From Agromyces tardus (lineage in GTDB: Bacteria; Actinomycetota; Actinomycetes; Actinomycetales; Microbacteriaceae), in assembly GCF_003710805.1 (NCBI RefSeq), contig NZ_RHHB01000015.1, positions 1 through 64,000 of the forward strand: DNA of 64,000 bases, in the 5' to 3' direction. This document shows, piece by piece, positions 34,513 through 43,950 of the stretch (its first letter is position 1; every line of letters begins with the position of its first letter). The notes beneath the pieces were generated by a model, which had not been told where the DNA came from, ran no database searches, and was given only the letters and a program-made list of their open reading frames with translations. A program made the position numbers and the translations under genes.

Positions 34513-34776
34513 TCAGTCGGCCTGCGCCGCCCGCCGCGCGTCGGCGAAGCCGAGGGTGTTCTCGGCGGGCTCGGACGGGCCCCGGGGAGCGAGGGGCCCG
34601 CCGGGGCACCAGCCGGTCACTGCCGCGACGGCGAGCAGTGCCGCGCAGATCCCCGCGGGGATCGCGACGAGGGGAGTGTCGAGCATCGACACCGCGACGG
34701 CCGCGACGAAGAGCGCAGCGATGCCGCGCACGATCCGCTCGCCGCGGGTGGCGGCGCAGCTCGCGGCTCGCGTCAT
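34513..34776 (-). CDS. DUF2892 (YgaP-type) membrane protein
   Basis: This 87-residue protein matches the DUF2892 pattern: ERIVRGIAALFVAAVAVSML as helix 1, a short turn, IPAGICAALLAVAAVTGWCPG as helix 2 with its conserved Cys-Pro. DUF2892 domains occur as the membrane part of YgaP-like rhodaneses and in sulfur-stress operons. The ATG is coupled to the thioredoxin stop by an ATGA overlap, so both act together, probably in sulfide or persulfide handling (inference). A 34-bp palindrome follows. Confidence 0.8.
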   Translation of the reverse strand: MTRAASCAATRGERIVRGIAALFVAAVAVSMLDTPLVAIPAGICAALLAVAAVTGWCPGGPLAPRGPSEPAENTLGFADARRAAQAD

Positions 34777-35168
34777 CGCGCGGCGGACTCGCTCTCGACG
34801 GCCCCGGACTCCTCCTGCTCGGCCATGCGTCGGCGGATGTCCTCCATGTCGAGGCCGCGAACGCCGCTGATGAGCTGGTCGAGCTGGGCGGAGCCGAGCG
34901 CGCCGGGCTGCGCATAGACGATCATGCCCTCGCGGAAGGCGACGAGGGTGGGGATCGAGGTGATGCCGAAGCCGGCGGCGAGCTGGCGCTCGGCCTCGGT
35001 GTCGATCTTGCCGAACACGATGTCGGGGTTCGCCTCGGAGGCGCGCTCGAACACGGGGCCGAACTGACGGCACGGTCCGCACCACTCGGCCCAGAAGTCG
35101 AGCAGCACGATGTCGTTGTCGGTCACCGTGGAATTGATGGTGTCGAGGGTGATGGCACGCGAAGTCAT
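34773..35168 (-). CDS. trxA: Thioredoxin
   Basis: This 131-residue thioredoxin has the active site WAEWCGPC (Cys30, Cys33), IDTEAERQLAAGFGITSIPTL with the cis-Pro, and a C-terminal extension of about 25 residues (MEDIRRRMAEQEESGAVESESAAR) that is longer than usual and strongly charged. It is cytoplasmic and reduces disulfides or persulfides. The promoter TATACT (35180-35175) ends 6 nt before the ATG, a leaderless arrangement, and overlaps a CsoR/CstR-type inverted repeat. It is coupled to a DUF2892 membrane protein. Confidence 0.94.
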   Translation of the reverse strand: MTSRAITLDTINSTVTDNDIVLLDFWAEWCGPCRQFGPVFERASEANPDIVFGKIDTEAERQLAAGFGITSIPTLVAFREGMIVYAQPGALGSAQLDQLISGVRGLDMEDIRRRMAEQEESGAVESESAAR

Positions 35169-35177
35169 GGCTCGAGT

Positions 35178-35193
35178 ATACCCCCCGGGGTGT
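35178..35193. promoter_or_regulatory. Putative CsoR/CstR-type operator over the thioredoxin promoter
   Basis: ATACCCCCCGGGGTGT is a near-palindrome (ATACCCC-CC-GGGGTGT) overlapping the TATACT -10 box. It resembles operators of the CsoR/CstR copper and persulfide sensors and the better copy at 48520-48536. No CsoR-family gene is in the window. Confidence 0.45.
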
Positions 35194-35214
35194 TTTGCAT
35201 TCCTGAGAGCCGAC

Positions 35215-36240
<1,026 letters not shown>

Positions 36241-36283
36241 CTACGCCCGCCGCCGGGTCGCGGCATCCGCTCGGTGGGGGCCG

Positions 36284-36778
36284 TCACCAGCCCATCGTGC
36301 CGGGCTCGCCCTTGAACGGGCCGACGACGTCGGAGGTGACCCAGCCGCCGTAGAACCCGCCGGCCTGCGGCACCACGACCTCGCCGTCGACGGTGCACGC
36401 GTCCATCGGGCCGGCGTACACGGCGACCCGGTCGGCGAGCTCCTCGAAGCCGGGCGACGGCGTGGGATAGTTCCACGCGGCGCGGTCGACCTCGACGTCG
36501 CCGCCCCGCACCGCGAGGTAACGGGCGCCGCCTTTGAACTCGCAGAACGACGAGCCGCGGGTCGGTCGCAGGGCGCCCGGCGCGAAGGCGGCGATCGGCA
36601 GGTAGTACACCGGCGGATGACTCGTCTCGAGCACGCGCACGACATCCGTCGTGTCGACGATGCGCTCGCCGCCGAGGTCGATCGTGACGCGCGCATCGAC
36701 GTGCTCGAGTCGCGGGGGACGCGGGTAGTCCCAGACGGACTCCTGTCCGGGGCCTGCGGGAAGGGGTGCCGGTCGCAT
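36284..36778 (-). CDS. DUF427-domain protein
   Basis: This 164-residue soluble protein carries a DUF427 domain (about 20-150): SVWDYPRPPRLE, VLETSHPPVYYLP, the signature SFCEFKGGARYLAV, and a terminal GGWVTSDVVGPFKG. DUF427 proteins are small beta-rich proteins without a settled activity. TAGCCT (36790-36785) ends 6 nt before the ATG, indicating a leaderless gene. It is transcribed away from the proline iminopeptidase gene. Confidence 0.88.
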   Translation of the reverse strand: MRPAPLPAGPGQESVWDYPRPPRLEHVDARVTIDLGGERIVDTTDVVRVLETSHPPVYYLPIAAFAPGALRPTRGSSFCEFKGGARYLAVRGGDVEVDRAAWNYPTPSPGFEELADRVAVYAGPMDACTVDGEVVVPQAGGFYGGWVTSDVVGPFKGEPGTMGW

Positions 36779-36804
36779 GACGGGAGGCTACGGCGCGAGC
36801 CTGA

Positions 36805-38322
<1,518 letters not shown>

Positions 38323-38325
<3 letters not shown>

Positions 38326-38335
38326 CGTCGTGGCA
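38323..38335 (+). promoter_or_regulatory. Promoter whose -10 contains the upstream stop codon
   Basis: TAGCGT (38323-38328) ends 6 nt before the ATG at 38335; its first three bases are the TAG stop of the iminopeptidase gene. Confidence 0.6.
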
Positions 38336-39213
38336 TGACGTTCAACCCGAATTCCGACATCGGGGGCGGCAAGACCTCTCGACGTGGTCGCACGACCGGG
38401 ATCGCGGTCGGCGGCGGCCTCGGGGTACTGGCGCTCTTCCTCCTCTCGCAGTTCCTCGGCGTGGACCTGACCGGGCTGGCCGGCGGCGGAGGCGGCGAAC
38501 CCGCGGCGAGCGACTCGGCGCTCGAGGAGTGCCAGACGGGCCAGGACGCGAACGAGCGCGTCGACTGCCGCATGAAGGGCGCCGCGGCATCCCTCGAGGC
38601 CTACTGGCAGCAGGAAGCCCCGGCCATCGGGGTCGACTACGTGAGCCCGCAGGACTTCGTGCTGTTCAGCCAGGCGGTGTCCACCGGATGCGGCCAGGCC
38701 TCGTCGGCCACCGGGCCGTTCTACTGCCCGCCCGACCAGACGCTGTACGTCGACACGAGCTTCTTCGACCAGCTCGAGCAGCAGTTCGGCGCGAACGACA
38801 GCCCGCTCGCCGAGATGTACGTCGTCGCACATGAGTGGGGTCACCACGTGCAGAACCTGGCCGGGATCCTCGCGCAGACGCAGGACGGCCAGACCGGCCC
38901 CACCTCCAACAGCGTGCGTGCCGAGTTGCAGGCCGACTGCTTCGCCGGTGCATGGGCGGGTGCGGCATCGCAGACGCCCGACCAGAACGGCGTGCCGTTC
39001 CTGCAGCCGATCACCCAGCAGCAGTACTCCGACGCGATCGGCGCCGCCGCAGCAGTCGGGGACGACCGCATCCAGGAGGCCACGCAGGGCCAGGTGACGC
39101 CGCACTCGTTCACGCACGGCACGAGCGAGCAGCGCGTGCGCTGGTTCCAGACCGGCTACGAGCAGGGCGCAGGAGCCTGCGACACGTTCGGCGTCGACGG
39201 CGGCAGCCTCTGA
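38335..39213 (+). CDS. ypfJ: YpfJ-family neutral zinc metallopeptidase
   Basis: This 292-residue membrane-anchored protein has a polar N-terminus (MTFNPNSDIGGGKTSRRG, typical of the family), one helix (about 22-42), a Gly/Ala linker, and a peptidase domain with YWQQEAPAIGVDYVSPQDFVLFS, the zinc site HEWGHH (His166, Glu167, His170), and AELQADCFAGAW supplying the third ligand region. The catalytic domain should face outside. Substrates of this family are not established. It is leaderless and its stop overlaps the next start as TGATG. Confidence 0.92.
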   Translation: MTFNPNSDIGGGKTSRRGRTTGIAVGGGLGVLALFLLSQFLGVDLTGLAGGGGGEPAASDSALEECQTGQDANERVDCRMKGAAASLEAYWQQEAPAIGVDYVSPQDFVLFSQAVSTGCGQASSATGPFYCPPDQTLYVDTSFFDQLEQQFGANDSPLAEMYVVAHEWGHHVQNLAGILAQTQDGQTGPTSNSVRAELQADCFAGAWAGAASQTPDQNGVPFLQPITQQQYSDAIGAAAAVGDDRIQEATQGQVTPHSFTHGTSEQRVRWFQTGYEQGAGACDTFGVDGGSL

Positions 39214-39968
39214 TGCGTCGCGTCCTCGCGATCGTCGTCGCCGTCGTGGGGGTGCACGCACTGTCGGTGGTGGCGTTCCTCGTGTGGGCGAACATCGTGT
39301 TCCAGGGCGAACGCGGCCCGTCGCTCGAGGCGTGGCGATCGGACGCGGTGGAGATCTCGACCACCGACGACGGCTCGTTCGTGATCGCCCCGACGAGCGG
39401 CGCCACCGACGTGGGTCTCGTGTTCATCCCGGGCGCCCGGGTGCATCCGTCGGCCTACCTGTACAAGCTGAGCGGCATCGTCGAGGAGACGGGGATGACG
39501 GTCGTCATCACGCATCCGACCCTGAACCTCGCGTTCTTCGACACGCGCCCGCTGTCGACGTTCACCGACGATGTGCCCGGGGTCGACCGCTGGTTCGTGG
39601 GCGGCCATTCCCTCGGCGGCGTGCGTGCGTGCCAGCTCGCCGACCAGGGTGTTTCGGATGCCGGGCCCGACGTCGTGGGCCTCATGCTGTTCGGCAGCTA
39701 CTGCGCGAACGACCTGTCGGGCGCCGACCTCGCGGTGCTCTCGTTCGTGGGCAGCGACGACGGGCTCAGCACGCCCGACAAGGTCGACGAGGCGGCGCAC
39801 CTGCTTCCCGCCGACGCCGAGACGGTGCTGCTCGAGGGCGCCAACCATGCGTCGTTCGGCGACTACGGCCCGCAGCCGGGCGATGGCGTCGCCACGATCG
39901 ACAGCGCCGAGGTGCGCGAACTCATCGCGTCGGCGACGGCCGGATTCCTCGCCGATCGCGAGCCCTGA
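39213..39968 (+). CDS. Membrane-anchored alpha/beta hydrolase
   Basis: This 251-residue protein has an N-terminal membrane helix (about 4-28) followed by an alpha/beta-hydrolase fold: VGLVFIPGARVHPSAYLYKL, VVITHPTLNLAFFD, the nucleophile elbow GGHSLGGVRA, an acid in SFVGSDDGLST and a catalytic His in EGANHASFGDYG. The order matches the small hydrolase-5 type, probably an esterase or lipase acting outside the membrane. TGATG coupling to the metallopeptidase suggests coexpression at the cell surface. The substrate is unknown. Confidence 0.82.
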   Translation: MRRVLAIVVAVVGVHALSVVAFLVWANIVFQGERGPSLEAWRSDAVEISTTDDGSFVIAPTSGATDVGLVFIPGARVHPSAYLYKLSGIVEETGMTVVITHPTLNLAFFDTRPLSTFTDDVPGVDRWFVGGHSLGGVRACQLADQGVSDAGPDVVGLMLFGSYCANDLSGADLAVLSFVGSDDGLSTPDKVDEAAHLLPADAETVLLEGANHASFGDYGPQPGDGVATIDSAEVRELIASATAGFLADREP

Positions 39969-39971
39969 TCG

Positions 39972-39992
39972 CCGCGCAGTCGCCCTGCGCGG
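39972..39992. terminator. Hairpin between convergent hydrolase genes
   Basis: CCGCGCAG (39972-39979) pairs with CTGCGCGG (39985-39992) over a 5-nt loop, 3 nt after the stop. Confidence 0.65.
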
Positions 39993-40041
39993 TGACCGCC
40001 GAGCCCCGGGCGCGCTGCACCGGCGCGTCGCCTCCCCGTGA

Positions 40042-40740
40042 TCAGCGCGCCAGGGCCTCGACGAGCGCCCGCCCGAGCTCGGCGGGCCGCGTGAACTGGG
40101 GCCAATGCCCCGTGGGCAGATCGAGGTAGTCGACGTGCTTCGCCTGGGCGAGCTCGCGCACCCACGGCTTGCCGGCGGCGAGCCACTCGCCGATCAGCGA
40201 CGATGGGAACTCGCACGCGATGATCGTGACCGGCACGTCGTGACGTCGGTCGTTCGAGAGTCGGAGCGGATCGCTCGCGACGCGCGCCGGCTCGGGCACG
40301 GCCCGCTCGCGGAACCGCGACCGCAGCTCGTCGTCGAGGTCGGTGAGGTCGGCGTCTTCGAAGACCGACCAGTCGGGCAGGGGGATCTCGTCGCCGACGA
40401 CGGGGAGTTCGTCGTTGACGCAGTCGCCGTCGGCGACCGGGCCGGCGTCGACGAACACGACCCGCGCGATGCGCTCGGGCAGGCGGTCGGCCACGCCCTG
40501 GGCGATCGCGCCGCCGCCGGAGTGCCCGACGAGCGCGACGGGACCCGGGAGGGCCTCGACCTGCCGGACGACCGCATCGACGTGGTCGGCGAGGCCGATG
40601 CCCGTGCGGTCGGCGTCGACCGACTCGAGGCCGGGGAGGGTGACGGGATGCGGCCGGTGTCCGGCCTGATCGAGCGCGGGGGTGACCGCCTGCCAGGAGC
40701 TCGCGTCGAGCCAGAATCCGGGGATGAGGATGACGTCCAT
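40042..40740 (-). CDS. Alpha/beta hydrolase
   Basis: This 232-residue cytoplasmic hydrolase begins MDVILIPGFWLDASSW (oxyanion region), has the nucleophile elbow LVGHSGGGAIA, an Asp-rich middle, and a closing GHWPQFTRPAELGRALVEAL with the catalytic His. An upstream in-frame ATG at 40770 exists, but TAGCGT (40753-40748) ends 7 nt before ATG 40740, fitting a leaderless start there. It is likely an esterase or similar; the substrate is unknown. Confidence 0.85.
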   Translation of the reverse strand: MDVILIPGFWLDASSWQAVTPALDQAGHRPHPVTLPGLESVDADRTGIGLADHVDAVVRQVEALPGPVALVGHSGGGAIAQGVADRLPERIARVVFVDAGPVADGDCVNDELPVVGDEIPLPDWSVFEDADLTDLDDELRSRFRERAVPEPARVASDPLRLSNDRRHDVPVTIIACEFPSSLIGEWLAAGKPWVRELAQAKHVDYLDLPTGHWPQFTRPAELGRALVEALAR

Positions 40741-40750
40741 GGCGGCGACG

Positions 40751-41734
40751 CTACGCCGCGCCGCCGACATCCGCCGCGGTCGCGGACAGGGTGCGCCGCG
40801 GCATCCGCGCCCCGCCCGCCGCGAGCACGGCGATGCCGGCCGCGAGCACCAGCAGCCCCGCCACGGCGCCGGGCGGCAGGGTCTCGCCGAGCACCGCGAC
40901 GCCGAGGATGCCCGCGGTGAGCGGCTCGGCGAGCGTGAGGGTCGACACGGTGGCGGGAGCGAGGGTGCGCAGCCCGATTCCGAAGAGCACGTAGGCGAGG
41001 GTGGTCGTGACGAGGCCGAGCCACAGCGCCATCGCGAGGCCCGAGGGCGTCGCGAGCCAGCCCGTGTCGGTCGTGAGCAGCAGGGGAACGCTCACCGCTC
41101 CCGCGACGCCGAACATGGCGCCCATGCTGTTCGTCGACGACCAGCGCCGGTCGATGAGGGCCTTGCCCGCGAGCGTGTACACCGCATACGAGGCGCCGGC
41201 GCCGACGGAGGCCGCGAGCCCGAGCGGCTCGAGGGGGGCGCCGCCGCCGCCGTCGGAGGCGAGGGCGAGGATCGCGACCCCCGCGGTCGCGATGACGGTC
41301 GCGACCAGCCAGCGGGCGCCGGGGAAGCGCCGGTGGAGCGTCCAGTCGAGCGCGCCCGTGAGCACGGGGGCGGACCCGAGCGCCACGACCGTGCCGACGG
41401 CGACGCCGTTGGCCGCCGTCCCCGCGAAGAAGGCGGGCTGGTAGGCGAGCACGCCCGTGGCGCCGACCGCCACGAGCAGCCACGCGGGTGCGCGGAGACC
41501 GCGCCCGCCCACATCGAGGGCATCGCCGGGCGCGCGGGCGACGGATGTCCCGGTCGCGTCGCCCGGGCGCCCGGCGAAGTGGAGGGCGAGCGCCACGAGC
41601 CCGAGGGCGCCCCCGCCGATGAGGATGCGTGCGAAGCCCACCGACGCCGGGTCGGCATCGGGGCCGAGCGCCTGCGCCGTGCCGGTGGTGCCGAAGCACA
41701 CGGCGGCGAGCAGCACGGCGAACACGGAACGCAT
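40751..41734 (-). CDS. EamA/DMT-family transporter
   Basis: This 327-residue membrane protein has 10 predicted helices in two EamA repeats. The start SVFAVLLAAVCFGTTGTAQALG and the second-repeat end LAEPLTAGILGVAVLGETLPPGAVAGLLVLAAGI are typical of RhaT/EamA metabolite exporters. A 25-residue Ala/Gly/Asp loop separates helices 2 and 3. The substrate is unknown. An AT-rich inverted repeat lies immediately before the ATG. The hydrolase gene follows 10 nt after the stop. Confidence 0.85.
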   Translation of the reverse strand: MRSVFAVLLAAVCFGTTGTAQALGPDADPASVGFARILIGGGALGLVALALHFAGRPGDATGTSVARAPGDALDVGGRGLRAPAWLLVAVGATGVLAYQPAFFAGTAANGVAVGTVVALGSAPVLTGALDWTLHRRFPGARWLVATVIATAGVAILALASDGGGGAPLEPLGLAASVGAGASYAVYTLAGKALIDRRWSSTNSMGAMFGVAGAVSVPLLLTTDTGWLATPSGLAMALWLGLVTTTLAYVLFGIGLRTLAPATVSTLTLAEPLTAGILGVAVLGETLPPGAVAGLLVLAAGIAVLAAGGARMPRRTLSATAADVGGAA

Positions 41735-41739
41735 CCCAT

Positions 41740-41752
41740 ATTGTTACACAAT
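41740..41752. promoter_or_regulatory. Possible operator over the EamA promoter
   Basis: ATTGTTACACAAT has 5-bp inverted arms (ATTGT, ACAAT) and lies 6-18 nt before the EamA ATG. On the minus strand it provides TAACAAT-like -10 sequence. It is conspicuously AT-rich in this genome. Confidence 0.4.
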
Positions 41753-41812
41753 CCTGTCGCGGCCGACAGTTCGCCGCCGACGGTGCGGCGCGGCGCGGGG
41801 TCGCGCGACGGA

Positions 41813-41895
41813 TAGGATTCCGGATGTCGCGTCGCCGCGGCATCCGTCATGTGACACGCCGGGGGGCGCGGCCGGCGCACGCGGATCCTCCCTGA
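41813..41895 (+). promoter_or_regulatory. Promoter with possible leaderless 23-codon upstream ORF before the alcohol dehydrogenase
   Basis: TAGGAT (41813-41818) lies 5 nt before an ATG at 41824 that opens a 23-codon frame beginning MSRRRGIRHVTRRGAR and ending at 41895, 33 nt before the dehydrogenase start. Seven of 23 residues are Arg. It could be a leader peptide, but Arg codons are common in random GC-rich sequence. Confidence 0.35.
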
Positions 41896-41928
41896 GGGCG
41901 ACGCGGTGGACACCCCCGAGGAGGACCT

Positions 41929-42972
41929 GTGCGCGCCATCATGTACCGCAGCTTCGGTGACGAGCCACGCGTCGTCGAGGTCGACGCCCCGGCCTGCCCG
42001 CCGCGCGGCGCCGTCATCCGCGTGCGCGCCACGGGGCTCTGCCGCAGCGACTGGCACGGCTGGATGGGCCACGACGGCACCATCGCCCTGCCGCACGTGC
42101 CGGGGCACGAGTTCGCGGGCGAGATCGCCGAACTCGGCACCGAGGTGCCCGAGTCGGCCGGCTGGGCGATCGGCGACCGCGTGACCGCTCCCTTCATCTG
42201 CGCGTGCGGCCGCTGCCCCGAGTGCCGCTCGGGCAACGAGCAGGTCTGCGACGCGCAGTCGCAGCCCGGTTTCACGCACTGGGGCTCCTTCGCCGAGTAC
42301 GTCGTGGTCGACGAGGCCGCGCTCAACCTCATCCGGCTGCCCGACGCCCTCGGCTTCGTCGAGGCCGCATCGCTCGGATGCCGCTTCGCCACCGCGTACC
42401 GCGCCGTGGTGACCCGTGGCCGGCTCCATCCAGGTGAGCAGATCGCGGTGCACGGATGCGGCGGCGTCGGCCTCTCGGCGATCATGATCGCCGTCGCGGC
42501 GGGCGTGACCGTCTACGGCGTCGACGTGTCGGACGGCGCGCTCCAGGCGGCCACCCTGCTCGGGGCGGTCCCCGTCCGCGGCGGCGACGGCGCGGCGGAG
42601 CGCGTGCGGCAGGCGAGCGGCGGCGGCGTCGACCTCTCCGTCGACGCCTTCGGCAGCCCCGAGACCTCGTTCGCCTCGGTGCGGAGCCTCAGGAAGCGCG
42701 GGCGTCACGTGCAGATCGGCCTCATGCTCGCCGAGAACGCGACCGCGCCCATGCCCATGGATGCGGTGATCGCGGGCGAGCTCGAGATCCTCGGCAGTCA
42801 CGGCATGGCGGCGCACGAGTACCCGTCGATGCTCGGTGCGGTCGCGTCGGGGGCGTTCCGCCCCATCGAGCTCGTGGGGCGCACGATCGCCCTCGACGAG
42901 GTGCCGGGCGCGCTCGCGTCGATGGGCCACGCGGGCGGCGCGGGTTCGGGCATGACCGTCGTGGAGCTGTAG
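41929..42972 (+). CDS. Zinc-dependent alcohol dehydrogenase (MDR family)
   Basis: This 347-residue enzyme has catalytic zinc ligands Cys38 (GLCRSDWH) and His60/Glu61 (PGHEFAGE), a four-Cys structural zinc lobe (CACGRCPECRSGNEQVC, about 91-107), and a nucleotide-binding GCGGVGLSAIMIA with an acidic VDVSD end suggesting NAD preference. It oxidises an alcohol to an aldehyde or ketone; the substrate is unknown. The GTG start at 41929 has a GAGGAGGA site. A hairpin containing 8-bp tandem repeats follows the stop. Confidence 0.92.
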   Translation: MRAIMYRSFGDEPRVVEVDAPACPPRGAVIRVRATGLCRSDWHGWMGHDGTIALPHVPGHEFAGEIAELGTEVPESAGWAIGDRVTAPFICACGRCPECRSGNEQVCDAQSQPGFTHWGSFAEYVVVDEAALNLIRLPDALGFVEAASLGCRFATAYRAVVTRGRLHPGEQIAVHGCGGVGLSAIMIAVAAGVTVYGVDVSDGALQAATLLGAVPVRGGDGAAERVRQASGGGVDLSVDAFGSPETSFASVRSLRKRGRHVQIGLMLAENATAPMPMDAVIAGELEILGSHGMAAHEYPSMLGAVASGAFRPIELVGRTIALDEVPGALASMGHAGGAGSGMTVVEL

Positions 42973-43014
42973 CCGGCATGCGCGGCGGGGCGGCCCGCCA
43001 TCACCCGACGCGCC

Positions 43015-43046
43015 GACGCGGTGACGCGGTGACGCGGTGACGCGGT
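43015..43046. repeat. Four tandem 8-bp repeats in the dehydrogenase 3' hairpin
   Basis: GACGCGGT is repeated four times and then broken as GACGCGAC. The array lies in the loop of an imperfect hairpin whose arms read CACCCGACGCG and CGCGACGGGTG (one mismatch), so repeat number would set loop length of a probable terminator. Confidence 0.75.
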
Positions 43047-43109
43047 GACGCGACGGGTGGCGGGCGGGCGGGGAGCTCTAGCATGGCCTCGACCCCACAG
43101 GAGGAACGG

Positions 43110-43790
43110 ATGAGCAACCCCCACGTCGCGCCCGCCGGCTGGTACCCCGCACCCGACGGCACCGGCGGCCAGCGCTGGTGGGATGGGACGCAGTGGACCG
43201 AGTACGCCTCGCCGCTGGCTCCGCCGCCGGCGCCGCAGCATCAACAGCAGTACGCGGCGCAGCAGTACGCGGTGCAGCCGTACGCGCCGTACGGTGAGGT
43301 GGCGAGGCCGCGCGTCCCCGAGGGCACGCCGGTCGACACGGCCTGGATCTGGCTCATCGTGGTGCTGCCGTTCCTCTCGCTCGTGCCCCTCCTGTTCTGG
43401 GACTTCGAGGGGTACCTCCTGCGGTCGATGAACGAACCGAACGACCCGATGGCGCAGCTGGCCCTCTACACCGACCCGGCCTACCTCAGCGCGATCGGGC
43501 TCGGTTGGGTGGCCTACGGCCTGTCGGCGTGGTTCGCCCACCTCGACGTGGTCGCGCTGCGCAGGCTCGGATACCAGCGGCAGTTCCATTGGGCGTGGGC
43601 GTTCCTGAATTCGCTCGTCTACGTGATCGGGCGATCGGTCGTGGTGAAGCGCCAGGCAGGGCGCGGATCGGCGCCCATGTGGGCCGCGATCGCGCTCACC
43701 GTCGCGTTGTTCGTCGGCTCGATCGTGTGGGTCGTCTCGGTGGTCGTGACCGTGGTGAACGACACGATCTCGATGTATCCGTCCGCCTAG
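43110..43790 (+). CDS. DUF2510-domain membrane protein
   Basis: This 226-residue protein starts with a DUF2510 motif (APAGWYPAPDGTGGQRWWDGTQWTEY, about 7-32), a Gln/Tyr/Pro-rich linker with QQQYAAQQYAVQPYAPYG, then about four membrane helices (about 78-98, 130-150, 170-190, 198-220). DUF2510 is a small Trp-rich domain attached to many actinobacterial membrane proteins; its role is unknown. AGGAGG stands 6 nt before ATG 43110, so this start is preferred to the ATG at 43083, which lies on the TAGCAT -10-like box. Confidence 0.82.
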   Translation: MSNPHVAPAGWYPAPDGTGGQRWWDGTQWTEYASPLAPPPAPQHQQQYAAQQYAVQPYAPYGEVARPRVPEGTPVDTAWIWLIVVLPFLSLVPLLFWDFEGYLLRSMNEPNDPMAQLALYTDPAYLSAIGLGWVAYGLSAWFAHLDVVALRRLGYQRQFHWAWAFLNSLVYVIGRSVVVKRQAGRGSAPMWAAIALTVALFVGSIVWVVSVVVTVVNDTISMYPSA

Positions 43791-43867
43791 GGCGCGGCCG
43801 CGGCATCCGCTCGTCGACTCGCCCTTGTGCGATGCGACGGCGTTGCCTAAGGTGGGCGCTACGCCGT

Positions 43868-43883
43868 AGTGACACGAGTCACT
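43868..43883. promoter_or_regulatory. Possible operator upstream of the secreted beta-helix protein
   Basis: AGTGAC (43868-43873) and GTCACT (43878-43883) form a perfect inverted repeat with a 4-nt spacer, about 70 nt before the beta-helix gene ATG. The LacI gene at 45964-46920 is the nearest candidate regulator. Confidence 0.4.
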
Positions 43884-43950
43884 GCGCGCGCTCGTGCGGG
43901 CCCCCTCGCCCGGAACGAGCGCGCCGGCCCTCGACGAGGAGGACACGACC

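Noticed and set aside
41824-41895. Arg-rich attenuator peptide as a confirmed arginine sensor
   Set aside because: High Arg content is expected in random GC-rich frames and no alternative terminator structure was found, so only a possible leader is reported.
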